From Terriglobia bacterium (GTDB taxonomy: Bacteria > Acidobacteriota > Terriglobia > Bryobacterales > UBA6623), in the NCBI GenBank assembly GCA_009838515.1, contig VXRL01000046.1, forward strand, positions 4,697 to 68,696: a stretch of DNA of 64,000 nt, written 5' to 3'. The translations under genes and the position numbers were made by a program. Shown in pieces: positions 35,803 through 44,830 of this stretch. Within the stretch, counting starts at the first letter, position 1. Every line of letters begins with the position of its first letter. A model generated the notes under the pieces. That model did not search any database and had not been told where the DNA came from. It worked only from the letters and a program-made list of their open reading frames with translations.

Positions 35803-38550
35803 TCAGCGGCCCAGCGACAGAACGTTGGCGAAGATGCGATATGCTCCAGGGACGCTGTACGGTAGCTGCCGGTGTACCGCGTAGGCGAAATAGGTGTAGT
35901 GGCCCTTGCCGAACGGGGCCGTTAGCCAGCCTCCGCTTTGGGGTTCCTGCCCCTCGTCCTGAGTCTCGATGAGGGCCACGTACGCGCTGTCCCACTCAGA
36001 AAAGAACTTGGAGCCTCGCTGTTCAACCCAGTCGTCGAAATCCTCTGCCACGATCTTGTTGGGTCGCTGGAACACGGGATGGTCGGGAGCCAGGATACGG
36101 ACCGGCGAGTTCTCCTCGGAGACCTCCTCAGCGCGGCGCGGGAGATCGGCCGGGAACGCGGCCCACTTGGCGGGAACGAATTCCTGGGTCTGGTAAAGGA
36201 TGACCAGGTTCCCGCCAGCGCGAGCATAGTCGAGCAGCCGCTGGTTGTAGTTGATCAGGTCCGGGCGCACGGCATAGGCCCGCGTGCCGACCACGATCGC
36301 TCCATAGGCGCCCAGATCTCCTGCGGCAAGCTCGTCTGCGCCCAGCAACGTGACCTCGGCGCCCATCTGCTCAATTCCACTTGGAACTTCGTCTCCGACG
36401 CCCATCACGTACCCGACCTTCATGCGGGGCGCGATCCGGACGTCGACGCCTCGAACACGCGTCACTGAATCCCGGTAAAGGTACCGAATGTCGTAGTCCC
36501 TGTATCGGATCGCTTGGTATCCCTGGCGATATTCCTGGCTTCCCGCTCGGGCAACCGCCTGCAGATCGTACGTACCCTCGCGCAGTCCGGGCACATTGAC
36601 CGAGAAGCTGAAGTTCCGGCGGGCGTTTGCCTGCGAGAACTGGAAGTCGTGCTCGCTTGGGTGGGCAGTCCATCCTTCCGGCAATTCCAGCGAGAGCTGG
36701 CCCTCGATTCCGCCGCTCTGGTTATTGATCACCTCCACTTGCACCGATACGGCGTTCCGGCGCGAGCCAAGCGGAACAATCAGGTTGGCCGGGGACACGT
36801 TCACCGCGAGTGCCGGAACGACCTTCAGCTCCCGGTATTCGTATCCGTACGGAAGATTCGCTTCCCGGCGATACACGACCCCGCTTGCACGCACCGACTG
36901 GCCGCCGATGGTGTAGTCAACTGCCGCCGTGAGGGTAGGCGCGCGCCCGGCCAGGTGCAAGTACTCCGGATCCCGAACGGCGTAGCGGCTGTCATGGATC
37001 GATTCTCTCTGGAAGTAGCGCCTCGAAAGGGCCACGTCTCGAGGTGCCTCGACAGTGAACCGGGCTGCAAGCCTTTCGCCTGAATGGAATACGGTGCCGG
37101 AGTGGGAATCCCCCTCAACCCCCCATTCGCCCGCGCCTTCGATCGAGATTCCTTGGGTCTCAATCGAAAGACTGCTGGGATTGACAACCGAAACTTCCAC
37201 CTGAAAGCGCTGGCCCGGAACAGCGGGCCCCATGGTGGCGAGAGGTGCGAACGGCGAATCCGGTGCTCCGGAATCGAGCGGTGCGGAAACGGCTCGGAAT
37301 TGAATTCCGAGAGCAGTGTTGATGGCGTCCTGGAGCTGGCGCCGCTTGATCGCCAGCAGGAAAAGGGCCTCGTCTTGGCCCTCGGACAGGCGTATCGCCT
37401 CGCGCGTGGCGCTCAGGCCCTGCACTAGGAACGGCACAACCGCAGCTGGATTGCGCACGCTGTAAGCCGCAACGGCATCATCGACGTTGCTTTCGATCTC
37501 TGAGAGAATCTCCGACACACCCTCGGGGGGCTCGACTCCCGACAGTGCGTAGATCCCGGCGACAGATGTATCGATCCCATCGAAGAACCCGGTTTCCCGC
37601 TTTGGAGCCTCCACTTTGCTGCGCACTCTCTCGAAGTACTGATGGTGTTCTCCTGAACGCTCGCGCCGACGGCCGCTGACTTGAGACCGCTGGAAGCTCA
37701 GTCCGAGGGCGGCGAACTCTTCGTAGCTCTCTCCGAGCCAAGGGCTGAACGTCCCTGTGTTGACATCGACATTCCAAGGGTGATCGGGAGGCTCGATGCT
37801 TGGACCCGACGGGCGTCTCGAATGGAGATTACTTCGATAGAGCTTCAGTGGCTGCCACGCCCTGAGTCCCTCCTCGCGGATCTGATCCGGGAACCGGTCC
37901 GGATCCCCCGCTGCCTCGAACGCTTCCTGAGTCACGACTCCGGATGCTTCGTGGTTGCCGTGTCCGTCCCTCGGACCGCCGTAGAAGCGCGAGATGAGGA
38001 CTAGGGGGCGGTTGATCCGAATCACTCGCACGATATCCCGAAGGACGTTCTCTCTCCCCCATTGGCGTAGCGCCTCGTCGAGGTTCTTCGAGTAGCCGTA
38101 GTCGATCAACGTTGCGAAGTACTGATCATCAAGGCCGTAGTAGCGGTCCGAAACGAGCAATTCCTCTGTCCGAATCAGGCCCAATCCGTCGAACAGCTCG
38201 GAACCGATGGCGTTCGCGCCAGCCTCGCCGCGATTGAGCGATAAGAGCGAGGTCCGCACTCCCTGGCCTCGGCTGAGGTACGTCAGGGTACCTCCCTGCT
38301 CGTCATCGGGATGAGCGATCGTATAGAGGACGCTGGCCGTGGTTTGTAGCTTCATCAGCCGTTGCCACAGGCCCGAAGCGCCCCTGTCCACGGAGAGAGC
38401 GTGAGGGCCGCTTCTCGACTCTGCCAGGTTCAAGACCCGGTCCAGTCGGGGTTCGGACTGGGCGATTCCTGGCTGCATCGAGCCAGCCAGGATGCAGGAT
38501 GCTGTCAGCGCCTGGACAGCCAGTCCATGGATTCGAGACCGAAGTCGCAT
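35803..38550 (-). CDS. secreted PIG-L deacetylase with C-terminal extension
   Basis: A 915-residue exported protein. The PIG-L zinc hydrolase domain starts YTIAHPDDEQGGTLTYL; a second metal motif lies in the GHGNHEASG segment. PIG-L enzymes remove N-acetyl groups from amino sugars. Two or three beta-sandwich domains follow (NPSSLSIETQGISI; NVSPANLIVPLGSRRNAVSVQVE; NARRNFSFSVNV), then a flavodoxin/glutamine-amidotransferase-like C-terminal region (YGAIVVGTRAYAVRPDLI). This architecture occurs in acidobacterial and Bacteroidetes secretomes. GGAG six bases upstream supports ATG 38550. Confidence 0.85.
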   Translation of the reverse strand: MRLRSRIHGLAVQALTASCILAGSMQPGIAQSEPRLDRVLNLAESRSGPHALSVDRGASGLWQRLMKLQTTASVLYTIAHPDDEQGGTLTYLSRGQGVRTSLLSLNRGEAGANAIGSELFDGLGLIRTEELLVSDRYYGLDDQYFATLIDYGYSKNLDEALRQWGRENVLRDIVRVIRINRPLVLISRFYGGPRDGHGNHEASGVVTQEAFEAAGDPDRFPDQIREEGLRAWQPLKLYRSNLHSRRPSGPSIEPPDHPWNVDVNTGTFSPWLGESYEEFAALGLSFQRSQVSGRRRERSGEHHQYFERVRSKVEAPKRETGFFDGIDTSVAGIYALSGVEPPEGVSEILSEIESNVDDAVAAYSVRNPAAVVPFLVQGLSATREAIRLSEGQDEALFLLAIKRRQLQDAINTALGIQFRAVSAPLDSGAPDSPFAPLATMGPAVPGQRFQVEVSVVNPSSLSIETQGISIEGAGEWGVEGDSHSGTVFHSGERLAARFTVEAPRDVALSRRYFQRESIHDSRYAVRDPEYLHLAGRAPTLTAAVDYTIGGQSVRASGVVYRREANLPYGYEYRELKVVPALAVNVSPANLIVPLGSRRNAVSVQVEVINNQSGGIEGQLSLELPEGWTAHPSEHDFQFSQANARRNFSFSVNVPGLREGTYDLQAVARAGSQEYRQGYQAIRYRDYDIRYLYRDSVTRVRGVDVRIAPRMKVGYVMGVGDEVPSGIEQMGAEVTLLGADELAAGDLGAYGAIVVGTRAYAVRPDLINYNQRLLDYARAGGNLVILYQTQEFVPAKWAAFPADLPRRAEEVSEENSPVRILAPDHPVFQRPNKIVAEDFDDWVEQRGSKFFSEWDSAYVALIETQDEGQEPQSGGWLTAPFGKGHYTYFAYAVHRQLPYSVPGAYRIFANVLSLGR

Positions 38551-38729
38551 CGCATTCTCCTCAAACTCCGGCCGGCGGATGAAACCCTGCACGGCAGATT
38601 CAGTGTAGGGTCGGAGTCGCGCTCCGTCCAGTCATTCGAGGCGCATCGGCGAGAGACGGATTCGGGGCCAATCGGGGCTCCTGCTCCTCCAGCGGCGGTG
38701 GGCGTCCGCCGCAGTGCAACCTGCTCGGG

Positions 38730-40100
38730 CTAGGACAGATGGTTCAGCCACGGCGCATGAGCCGCTTGGTACGCGAGCACGAGTTTCTCGGCGAGCTCGC
38801 GGCGCTCTACCAAGGGATTGGAAGCCAGCGCATCGATGGCCAGGGAACGCGAGCCTCGCAGCGCGGCGTCTACGGTGATCCGCTCGAATTCCTTGACTTG
38901 GAAGAACAGGCCTCGGATCTGGTCCGGGAGGCGCCCGGCAGCGAGAGGCCGAGCTCCGTTGGCGTCTATGGCGCAGGGTACTTCCACGGCAGTTGCGCTT
39001 TCGAGATCCTGTATAGCCCCTTGATTCGCCACGTCGACAGGCATCACCCTCGCTTGGTTGTTGTGGACTGCGCCAATCACATCGAGCGCGATCCGCTCGT
39101 AGCCCGCTGCGCTCTGGTACAGATTCGCCCGGGCTTCGTCAACGCGGGCCGCTTCGAACGATCCACCTGTTTCGATCGCCATGTAGGACGCGTTGCGTCC
39201 CGCGAGATAAAGGTCGTACGCCGCAAGAGTTCTCCGCTCGTCGTGGCCGGCCTCCGCGACCGACTGCATGAGCTTGGCCTCGAGATCCCGGATCAGTCCC
39301 CCTCGGGTATCTCCGGACGCCACGGTCCTGCGGAGTGCCTCGCGAGTTGAGTAGTAGTAGAAGAGGTACTCGGTAGGGAGAAGGCGCAAGGTTCGGAGAA
39401 ACGACTTCGAGAACAGACGAAGCGGGTACGCCCGGTCCAAGGCCTCGTCAGACGCCAGCAGATCGTGCAATACGTCGCGGCCATGCACCATGACCGCCCG
39501 AATCCAACCCAGGTGATTCAGCCCGAGGTAGTCGAAGTACGCCGTTTCAAGCGGCACCTCCAGCGCTTCGGCCACATGGAGGAATTGCTCCCGCGGAGTG
39601 TCGCAAACTCCGATGCAGCGCGCCGAAATCCCTTCGCGGATAAACGCCTCGGCCATGATCCCAACGGGATTCGTGAAATTGATCATCCATGCCTGTGGGG
39701 CGCGCTCGGCCACTCTTCGGCCATAGTCCACAAGGACGGGAATTGTTCGCAGCGCGAGTGCGAATCCTCCGGGGCCGACCGTTTCCTGCCCGGGGACGCC
39801 GTGCTGGAGCGCAATCCGTTCGTCGCGGACCCTGCCGTTGATCCCGCCCACTCGAATGCTGGAGACGACGAACGAGCACCCTTCGAGCGCGTCGTCCAAT
39901 GACCGGGGCAGCGACACGCGAAGCTTGCCGCCGGCGCGTCGCGCCATGGCCTCGCAGATGCGTGCGATCGTCGCAGCTCGTTCCGTGTCCGTGTCGAACA
40001 ACGACAGCTCGTCGACGGCGATGCCTGTTTCCTCTCGGAAGAGGCCGTTGGTCACAAGCGGAACCCGTATTCCGGCTCCTCCGATGATCGCGAGTTTCAT
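38730..40100 (-). CDS. family 4 glycoside hydrolase (6-phospho-glycosidase type)
   Basis: A 456-residue NAD- and Mn-dependent GH4 enzyme. N-terminal nucleotide fold (MKLAIIGGAGIRVPLV), MINFTNPVGIM, then GVCDTP with the metal-binding Cys and LNHLGW with the metal-binding His. GH4 enzymes cleave phosphorylated or plain glycosides by an oxidation-elimination path. Its start codon overlaps the end of the PfkB gene by four bases (ATGA), so kinase and hydrolase are made together, suggesting the glycoside or its product is phosphorylated by the kinase. Confidence 0.9.
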   Translation of the reverse strand: MKLAIIGGAGIRVPLVTNGLFREETGIAVDELSLFDTDTERAATIARICEAMARRAGGKLRVSLPRSLDDALEGCSFVVSSIRVGGINGRVRDERIALQHGVPGQETVGPGGFALALRTIPVLVDYGRRVAERAPQAWMINFTNPVGIMAEAFIREGISARCIGVCDTPREQFLHVAEALEVPLETAYFDYLGLNHLGWIRAVMVHGRDVLHDLLASDEALDRAYPLRLFSKSFLRTLRLLPTEYLFYYYSTREALRRTVASGDTRGGLIRDLEAKLMQSVAEAGHDERRTLAAYDLYLAGRNASYMAIETGGSFEAARVDEARANLYQSAAGYERIALDVIGAVHNNQARVMPVDVANQGAIQDLESATAVEVPCAIDANGARPLAAGRLPDQIRGLFFQVKEFERITVDAALRGSRSLAIDALASNPLVERRELAEKLVLAYQAAHAPWLNHLS

Positions 40101-41071
40101 TCGCCCCGGCTCCCGGCAACGCCCAGACGCTCAAGCCCGCGCATCTGTTGGTCGAACTCCGAGCGGCTCGGCAATGCACTCACGCCGCCTGGCGAGCGGG
40201 TCGATAGTCCGCCGCAGACGTTTCCTGCGAGGAGAGCCTCCTCCACCGACTTGCGCGCCATCCACGCGTGCAGAAAGCCTCCGTTAAATGCGTCGCCTGC
40301 GCCCGTGCTCTCGACCGCCTCGACATCCAGCGCGTCCGTGCAAACAGGCGGCGATGCGCTCTGTGACGCCAGCGCGCCCGCCGCTCCCAGCTTGATGACC
40401 ACGGTATTGTCCACGTGCGAGAAATAGGCTAGCGCCTCGCGGGCCGACCGTGCGTCGGAGTACTTGCATGCCTCGATCTCATTCAAGAACACCACGTCCA
40501 GTTCCCGGCAGAGATCGCGGAAGGCCGGAGAGCGACCAGCCGCTGGATTCCAGCCGAGATCCCACGAAACCGTCGATCCGCTGTTCCGGAGTTGTCGTAC
40601 CGCCTTCCGGAACGCGCCCCACGAGCCGGGTGTCAGCGCGAAATGGATGTGCCCGGAGCGCCCGATGCGCTCGAGATTCTCTTCCTCGAGCAGGTGCTGC
40701 TCTACGGCTCGGCTGGCACCGGGATAGGTCAGGAAGTAGCGATCCTGCCTGGTCGAGACTGCCACTGTGACCCCGCATCTGAGATCCGGTCGAATCTCTG
40801 CCAAGGAGCAGGACACTCCGGACGCCTCGAGCAGAGTCCGAGCTTCCCGGTCCAAGACGGAGGAGCCCCAGACCGTGACCAGCTCTGTCCGTCGCCCCAG
40901 GAGAGCCGCTGCGGTGGCGGTGATCGCGGCGCCGCCTCCGACCGAGATCGCAAAATCGTCGGTCTTGACTTCTTGGCCCAAGCTCGGAAGTTCTTCCAGA
41001 TCCGAGAAGATCAGATCCGTGAAGAACTCTCCCGCGCATACCAGCTGGTCAGGATTAGCGGCGCCTGTCAT
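40097..41071 (-). CDS. PfkB-family carbohydrate kinase
   Basis: A 324-residue ribokinase-fold sugar or nucleoside kinase. VGGGAAITATAAALLGR is the first PfkB signature region and ESTGAGDAFNGGFLHAW is the second, with the catalytic Asp in GAGD. It phosphorylates a sugar using ATP in the cytoplasm; the exact sugar is unknown. The gene overlaps the upstream TPR gene by 17 bp and the downstream GH4 gene by 4 bp, forming a tight three-gene operon. Confidence 0.88.
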   Translation of the reverse strand: MTGAANPDQLVCAGEFFTDLIFSDLEELPSLGQEVKTDDFAISVGGGAAITATAAALLGRRTELVTVWGSSVLDREARTLLEASGVSCSLAEIRPDLRCGVTVAVSTRQDRYFLTYPGASRAVEQHLLEEENLERIGRSGHIHFALTPGSWGAFRKAVRQLRNSGSTVSWDLGWNPAAGRSPAFRDLCRELDVVFLNEIEACKYSDARSAREALAYFSHVDNTVVIKLGAAGALASQSASPPVCTDALDVEAVESTGAGDAFNGGFLHAWMARKSVEEALLAGNVCGGLSTRSPGGVSALPSRSEFDQQMRGLERLGVAGSRGE

Positions 41072-42842
41072 CCTGCTTGATCTCGACGATGAACCGGGTA
41101 GTCGCCGCGACTCTCCCGCCGACAGTTCGGTCTTCCTCGGCCTTCAGCTCCCGGTATCGCTGGAGCATCTGTCGGGCCTGCTGCGCTTGGCCGGTCCTCT
41201 GCAGAGCGAGTCCGAGCCGGTAGTGGGCCAACAGATGATCCGGGGCGAGGCGGACGGCCTGCTGTAGCACCTCGACAGCGGCGGGCCAGTTCTGAAGTTC
41301 GAATTGGATTTCGCCCAAGAGCAACTGAGCTTCTAGGAAGTTTGGGTTTTCCCGGGTCAGCTCGGCCAGCGTGTCAACCCGCCTCGCGACTTCTCTGGAG
41401 TCACCTGATCGCGAAGCTTGGCGGAGCGTCGCCTGCGCCTCGAAGTATCGAGCCAGCGGATCCGTCGGATCGCGCTCGAGGAGCTGCCGGAATGAGAGCA
41501 GGGCACTGTCGAAAGCCTCGTCTGACCGATCGAACGCTTGAGACAGGAGGTGGAAACCCATCATCTCGTCGGGCCTCAGCCTCACGGCGTTCAGGAAGGC
41601 GCGAGTTGCCTCTTCGTGCCGCGTCAGGCCGAGTTCTGCCGCTCCGGCGCCGATCCAGAGGTTCCAGGAGTCGGGCATCCTCTCGAGGCCCTCGGAGAAC
41701 ACCTGCGCCGCAGCCTCCCAGTTCCAGTGAGCCAGGAACTCGTACCCGAGCGCGAAGTAATTGTCGGCAGTGGGATCGAGCGCGACCGCCTTCTGGAAGT
41801 GCGTCACGGCCTCGAGAGGCTGACCCTGCGACTCGAGCATGTCCGCTAGGAGCAAGTGGGCCTCCGAAGTCTCTTCAAGGGCGAGCGCGGCCCTTGCCGT
41901 CCCGATGGCTTCGGGCAGCTTGCCTAGCCTGTTCTGAGCGACGGCCAGATTGAAATGGGCCGGATAGGAGGCCGGGAGCCGTCTTGTCACCGATCGGAGC
42001 AGTTCCTCGGAGTGTGCGGCCAGGTTCTGGTTCAACAGCAGCAGCGCCAGCTGGAACTCCAGCTCGGGCTGCCCATCGAGCATCGGCTTGATCGCTTGCA
42101 GGACCTCGTCCGCTCGGTCGGCGCGCCCCAGCGCGCGATCTGTGAGCGCTTGCAGAAGTTGCAGCTCCGCTCGGGGCTCGGCCGGCCCTGCAAGTCTCTT
42201 CAGGAGCGTGTCTGTCGCCTCGTACTTTCCCAGCAAGAAACGACAGTAGGCGAGCTGATAGGCGTTTTGATAGACATCCGGCTGGATTGAGAGCGCCTCT
42301 TCCAGCCAAGGAAGAGCTTCTCTTGGCCGACCCTGCTGCAACAGGGTGGTCCCCAGATTGAAGCTTGCCGTCGGATGGTTCGGTTCCAGCTCCAGGGCGT
42401 AGCGAAACTGGCGTTCCGCTTCCGATGCTTGCCCAAGGCGCATCAGGCTCGCGCCGAAGTTGGTCCTAAACCCGACCGACTGCGGCTGGAGTTCCACGGC
42501 CCGCCGAAAGTGCTGGTTGGCTTCTTCCGGCCTCCGGTTGAGGTCGAGGACGATCGCTAGTAAGTGCTGGATCTCGGCGACCTCCGGATGACGGCGCCCG
42601 AGAGGCTCGGTCTGCCGCAGAGCCGCCTCGTAATTTCCCGCTTGAAAAAGCGCAACGGCTTGCTCGAACTCCGTGACAGACTCCGCAGGGATTCGTAGCT
42701 GCGACGTCCCAGCGAGCGGCAGCAAGCAGGTGAGCACCGCGCACGCAACGGCGCAAGTCCACACGGCTCGACGGGCAAAGGCCTTGTTGACGAGCCTGTA
42801 GAGAGTCCCGTCGTGGCTGCCCTTGCACAGAGGAGCCAGCAC
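41055..42842 (-). CDS. exported TPR-repeat protein
   Basis: About 595 residues, nearly all tetratricopeptide repeats: AVALFQAGNYEAALRQTEPL, LLQQGRPREALPWLEEALSI, ALEETSEAHLLLADMLESQG and many more, ending LKAEEDRTVGG. An N-terminal hydrophobic segment (AVWTCAVACAVLTCLLPLAG) indicates export. GTG 42842 is chosen because TACACT lies 6 bp upstream; a longer frame to ATG 42914 adds 24 residues with no signal character. TPR proteins are scaffolds. First gene of the TPR-PfkB-GH4 operon and divergent from the CRTAC1-like gene. Confidence 0.82.
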   Translation of the reverse strand: MLAPLCKGSHDGTLYRLVNKAFARRAVWTCAVACAVLTCLLPLAGTSQLRIPAESVTEFEQAVALFQAGNYEAALRQTEPLGRRHPEVAEIQHLLAIVLDLNRRPEEANQHFRRAVELQPQSVGFRTNFGASLMRLGQASEAERQFRYALELEPNHPTASFNLGTTLLQQGRPREALPWLEEALSIQPDVYQNAYQLAYCRFLLGKYEATDTLLKRLAGPAEPRAELQLLQALTDRALGRADRADEVLQAIKPMLDGQPELEFQLALLLLNQNLAAHSEELLRSVTRRLPASYPAHFNLAVAQNRLGKLPEAIGTARAALALEETSEAHLLLADMLESQGQPLEAVTHFQKAVALDPTADNYFALGYEFLAHWNWEAAAQVFSEGLERMPDSWNLWIGAGAAELGLTRHEEATRAFLNAVRLRPDEMMGFHLLSQAFDRSDEAFDSALLSFRQLLERDPTDPLARYFEAQATLRQASRSGDSREVARRVDTLAELTRENPNFLEAQLLLGEIQFELQNWPAAVEVLQQAVRLAPDHLLAHYRLGLALQRTGQAQQARQMLQRYRELKAEEDRTVGGRVAATTRFIVEIKQDDRRR

Positions 42843-42848
42843 GTTGTC

Positions 42849-42854
42849 AGTGTA
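42849..42854 (-). promoter_or_regulatory. -10 box for the TPR-PfkB-GH4 operon
   Basis: TACACT on the minus strand, 6 bp before GTG 42842, placing the transcript start at the start codon. Confidence 0.4.
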
Positions 42855-42921
42855 CGGTATCACCCAGTCTGAGCCTTCTTTAGCCGGGGTGGCGATTGCG
42901 ATGAGTTCGAGCATCGGCGAC

Positions 42922-42927
42922 TATACT
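42922..42927 (+). promoter_or_regulatory. -10 box in the divergent TPR/CRTAC1 gap
   Basis: TATACT on the plus strand, ~120 bp before the CRTAC1-like gene and close to the opposing promoter of the TPR operon. Confidence 0.35.
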
Positions 42928-43047
42928 GAACTCGTTTGTGGCTGGGTTCTCATGCTGCCAAGACCCAGGGGTGAGCGCTGCTTCTTGTTGGGACGCGGGA
43001 ACTTACCCAGATCAGAGTCGTGACGAGAGGATGGCCGCAACGGGAGC

Positions 43048-44830
43048 GTGCGAGCCGCGCCCAGAATCTTTAGGCCGGTGATTGGCGTGCATCGCACGGG
43101 TTGCTCCCTGCTGGCTGCAGTCGTCGCGTTGTCGGCCCATCTCGCTCCTTCGTTGCCACGCCGGGCTTGGTCGCAACTGCGGTTCCTGGAATCAGCGGAG
43201 GCGGCTGGCTTGGGCGGGTTCCGACTGATCAGCGGCGATCGGGAGAAGCGCTACATCGTCGAAGCGAATTCCGCCGGCGTGTGTGTGATCGACTACGATT
43301 CGGACGATCGGCCGGACCTCTATTTCGTCAACGGCGGACACTTGGAGAGCTTCCGGCAGGGTAGTCCGTCCCGCGTCCGCCACGCCCTGTTCCGGAACGT
43401 GGGCGAGCGCCGGTTCGAGGAGGTCACAGAGGCGGCCGGAGCCGGAGGGAATGGTTACTGGGGCATGGGCTGCTCAGTGACCGACTACGATTCCGATGGC
43501 CTTCCCGATCTGTACGTCACGTCCTACGGGCCCAACCAGCTCTTGCGCAACCAAGGGGACGGAACGTTCGCCGACGCCACCGAGCACGCGGGCGTGAGCG
43601 ATCCCCGCTGGTCGACCGGCTCGGCCTGGTCTGATGTCGATCTGGACGGCGACCTAGACCTGTTTGTCGCCAACTACATCGAGTTGGACCCGGCCAATCT
43701 TCCAGAGCCCGGCAGTCCTGCCTACGGCTCGATGGGAGGGTCCGGCCTAGGCTGCAAGTACATGGGTCTGCCGGTGATGTGCGGTCCGCGGGGGCTCAAG
43801 GGCGCAGGGGACTCCTTCTTCGTCAACCAAGGCGACGGCACCTTCGAGCAAAGCTCCCGGACTAGCGGCTTGGACGATGCGGAAGGCTATTTCGGGCTCG
43901 GGGCCCTCTTCGTGAATCTGAGACGAGGACGGCCTGCCCGACCTGTTCGTGGCCAACGACTCGACGCCCAACCTCTTCTACAGGAACTTGGGCAACGCGA
44001 CGTTCGAGGAACTCGGGCTTCTTTCGGGCCTGGCCTTCAACGCCCACGGAGTTGAGCAGGCCGGAATGGGGGTCGCTGCGGGAGACTATCTCAACCAGGG
44101 CCGGTTCGGCCTATATGTCACACACTTCTCCGAGGAGTACAACACGCTGTACCGGAACGAAGGCGAGCTCAACTTCTCGGATGTCACGACCCGGTCAGGC
44201 TTGGACCGACCGACGTTGCCCTACGTTGGCTGGGGAGCGCTGTTCGGAGACTTTGACAACGACGGCTGGCTCGACATCTTCGTGGCGAACGGCCACGTCT
44301 TTCCGAACGTCGATCAGCTCCAGGAGTCGTCCATTGCCCCGTACCGCCAGGAGAGCCTCTTGTTCCGGAATCTTGGGGGCGGTCGGTTCGAGCAGCAGCT
44401 AGGCCTGCTGCGCCTGGATCGCGAGCAGTCCAGTCGTGGGGCGGCAAGCGCCGATTTCGACGGAGACGGGAGGCTGGACGTGGTGCTCAGCAACATCGAC
44501 GCCGCGCCAGCCCTGTTCTGGAACGAAAGCGCCCGCGGAAACCAGCACCTCAGGATCCGCCTTGTCGGGTCGGGTTCAAACCAGCTCGCGCTGGGTGCTC
44601 AGGTCAGGGTCCGGTCCGGTGCTCTGCAGCAGCTGCGCGAAGTGCGGAGCGGCGGGAGCTACCTCTCTCAGGACGAGCTGGTCCTGCACTTCGGGCTCGG
44701 CTCTCGCAAGAGGGTCGACTCGGTAGAGGTGCGCTGGCCTACAGGCGAGATCTCGTCGTTGCGTGACGTCGAGGCAGGCGGGGAAATCACGATTCGCCAA
44801 GCGCCGACCGGACAAACGGCCATTCGCTGA
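43048..44830 (+). pseudogene. CRTAC1-like FG-GAP / ASPIC-UnbV protein with frameshift
   Basis: The first frame (43048-~43920) encodes an exported protein with calcium-binding FG-GAP repeats: VIDYDSDDRPDLYFVNGG, VTDYDSDGLPDLYVTSYGPN, DVDLDGDLDLFVANY. At about 43919-43921 one extra base moves the frame. The second frame, continuing ...DEDGLPDLFVANDSTPNLFYRN, runs to 44830 with more FG-GAP repeats and a C-terminal ASPIC/UnbV domain (LGAQVRVRSGALQQLREVRS). Joined, the protein would have ~594 residues and normal layout. Either a real mutation or a single-base assembly error. Start GTG 43048 is tentative. The 3' end overlaps the convergent permease by 44 bp. Confidence 0.8.
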
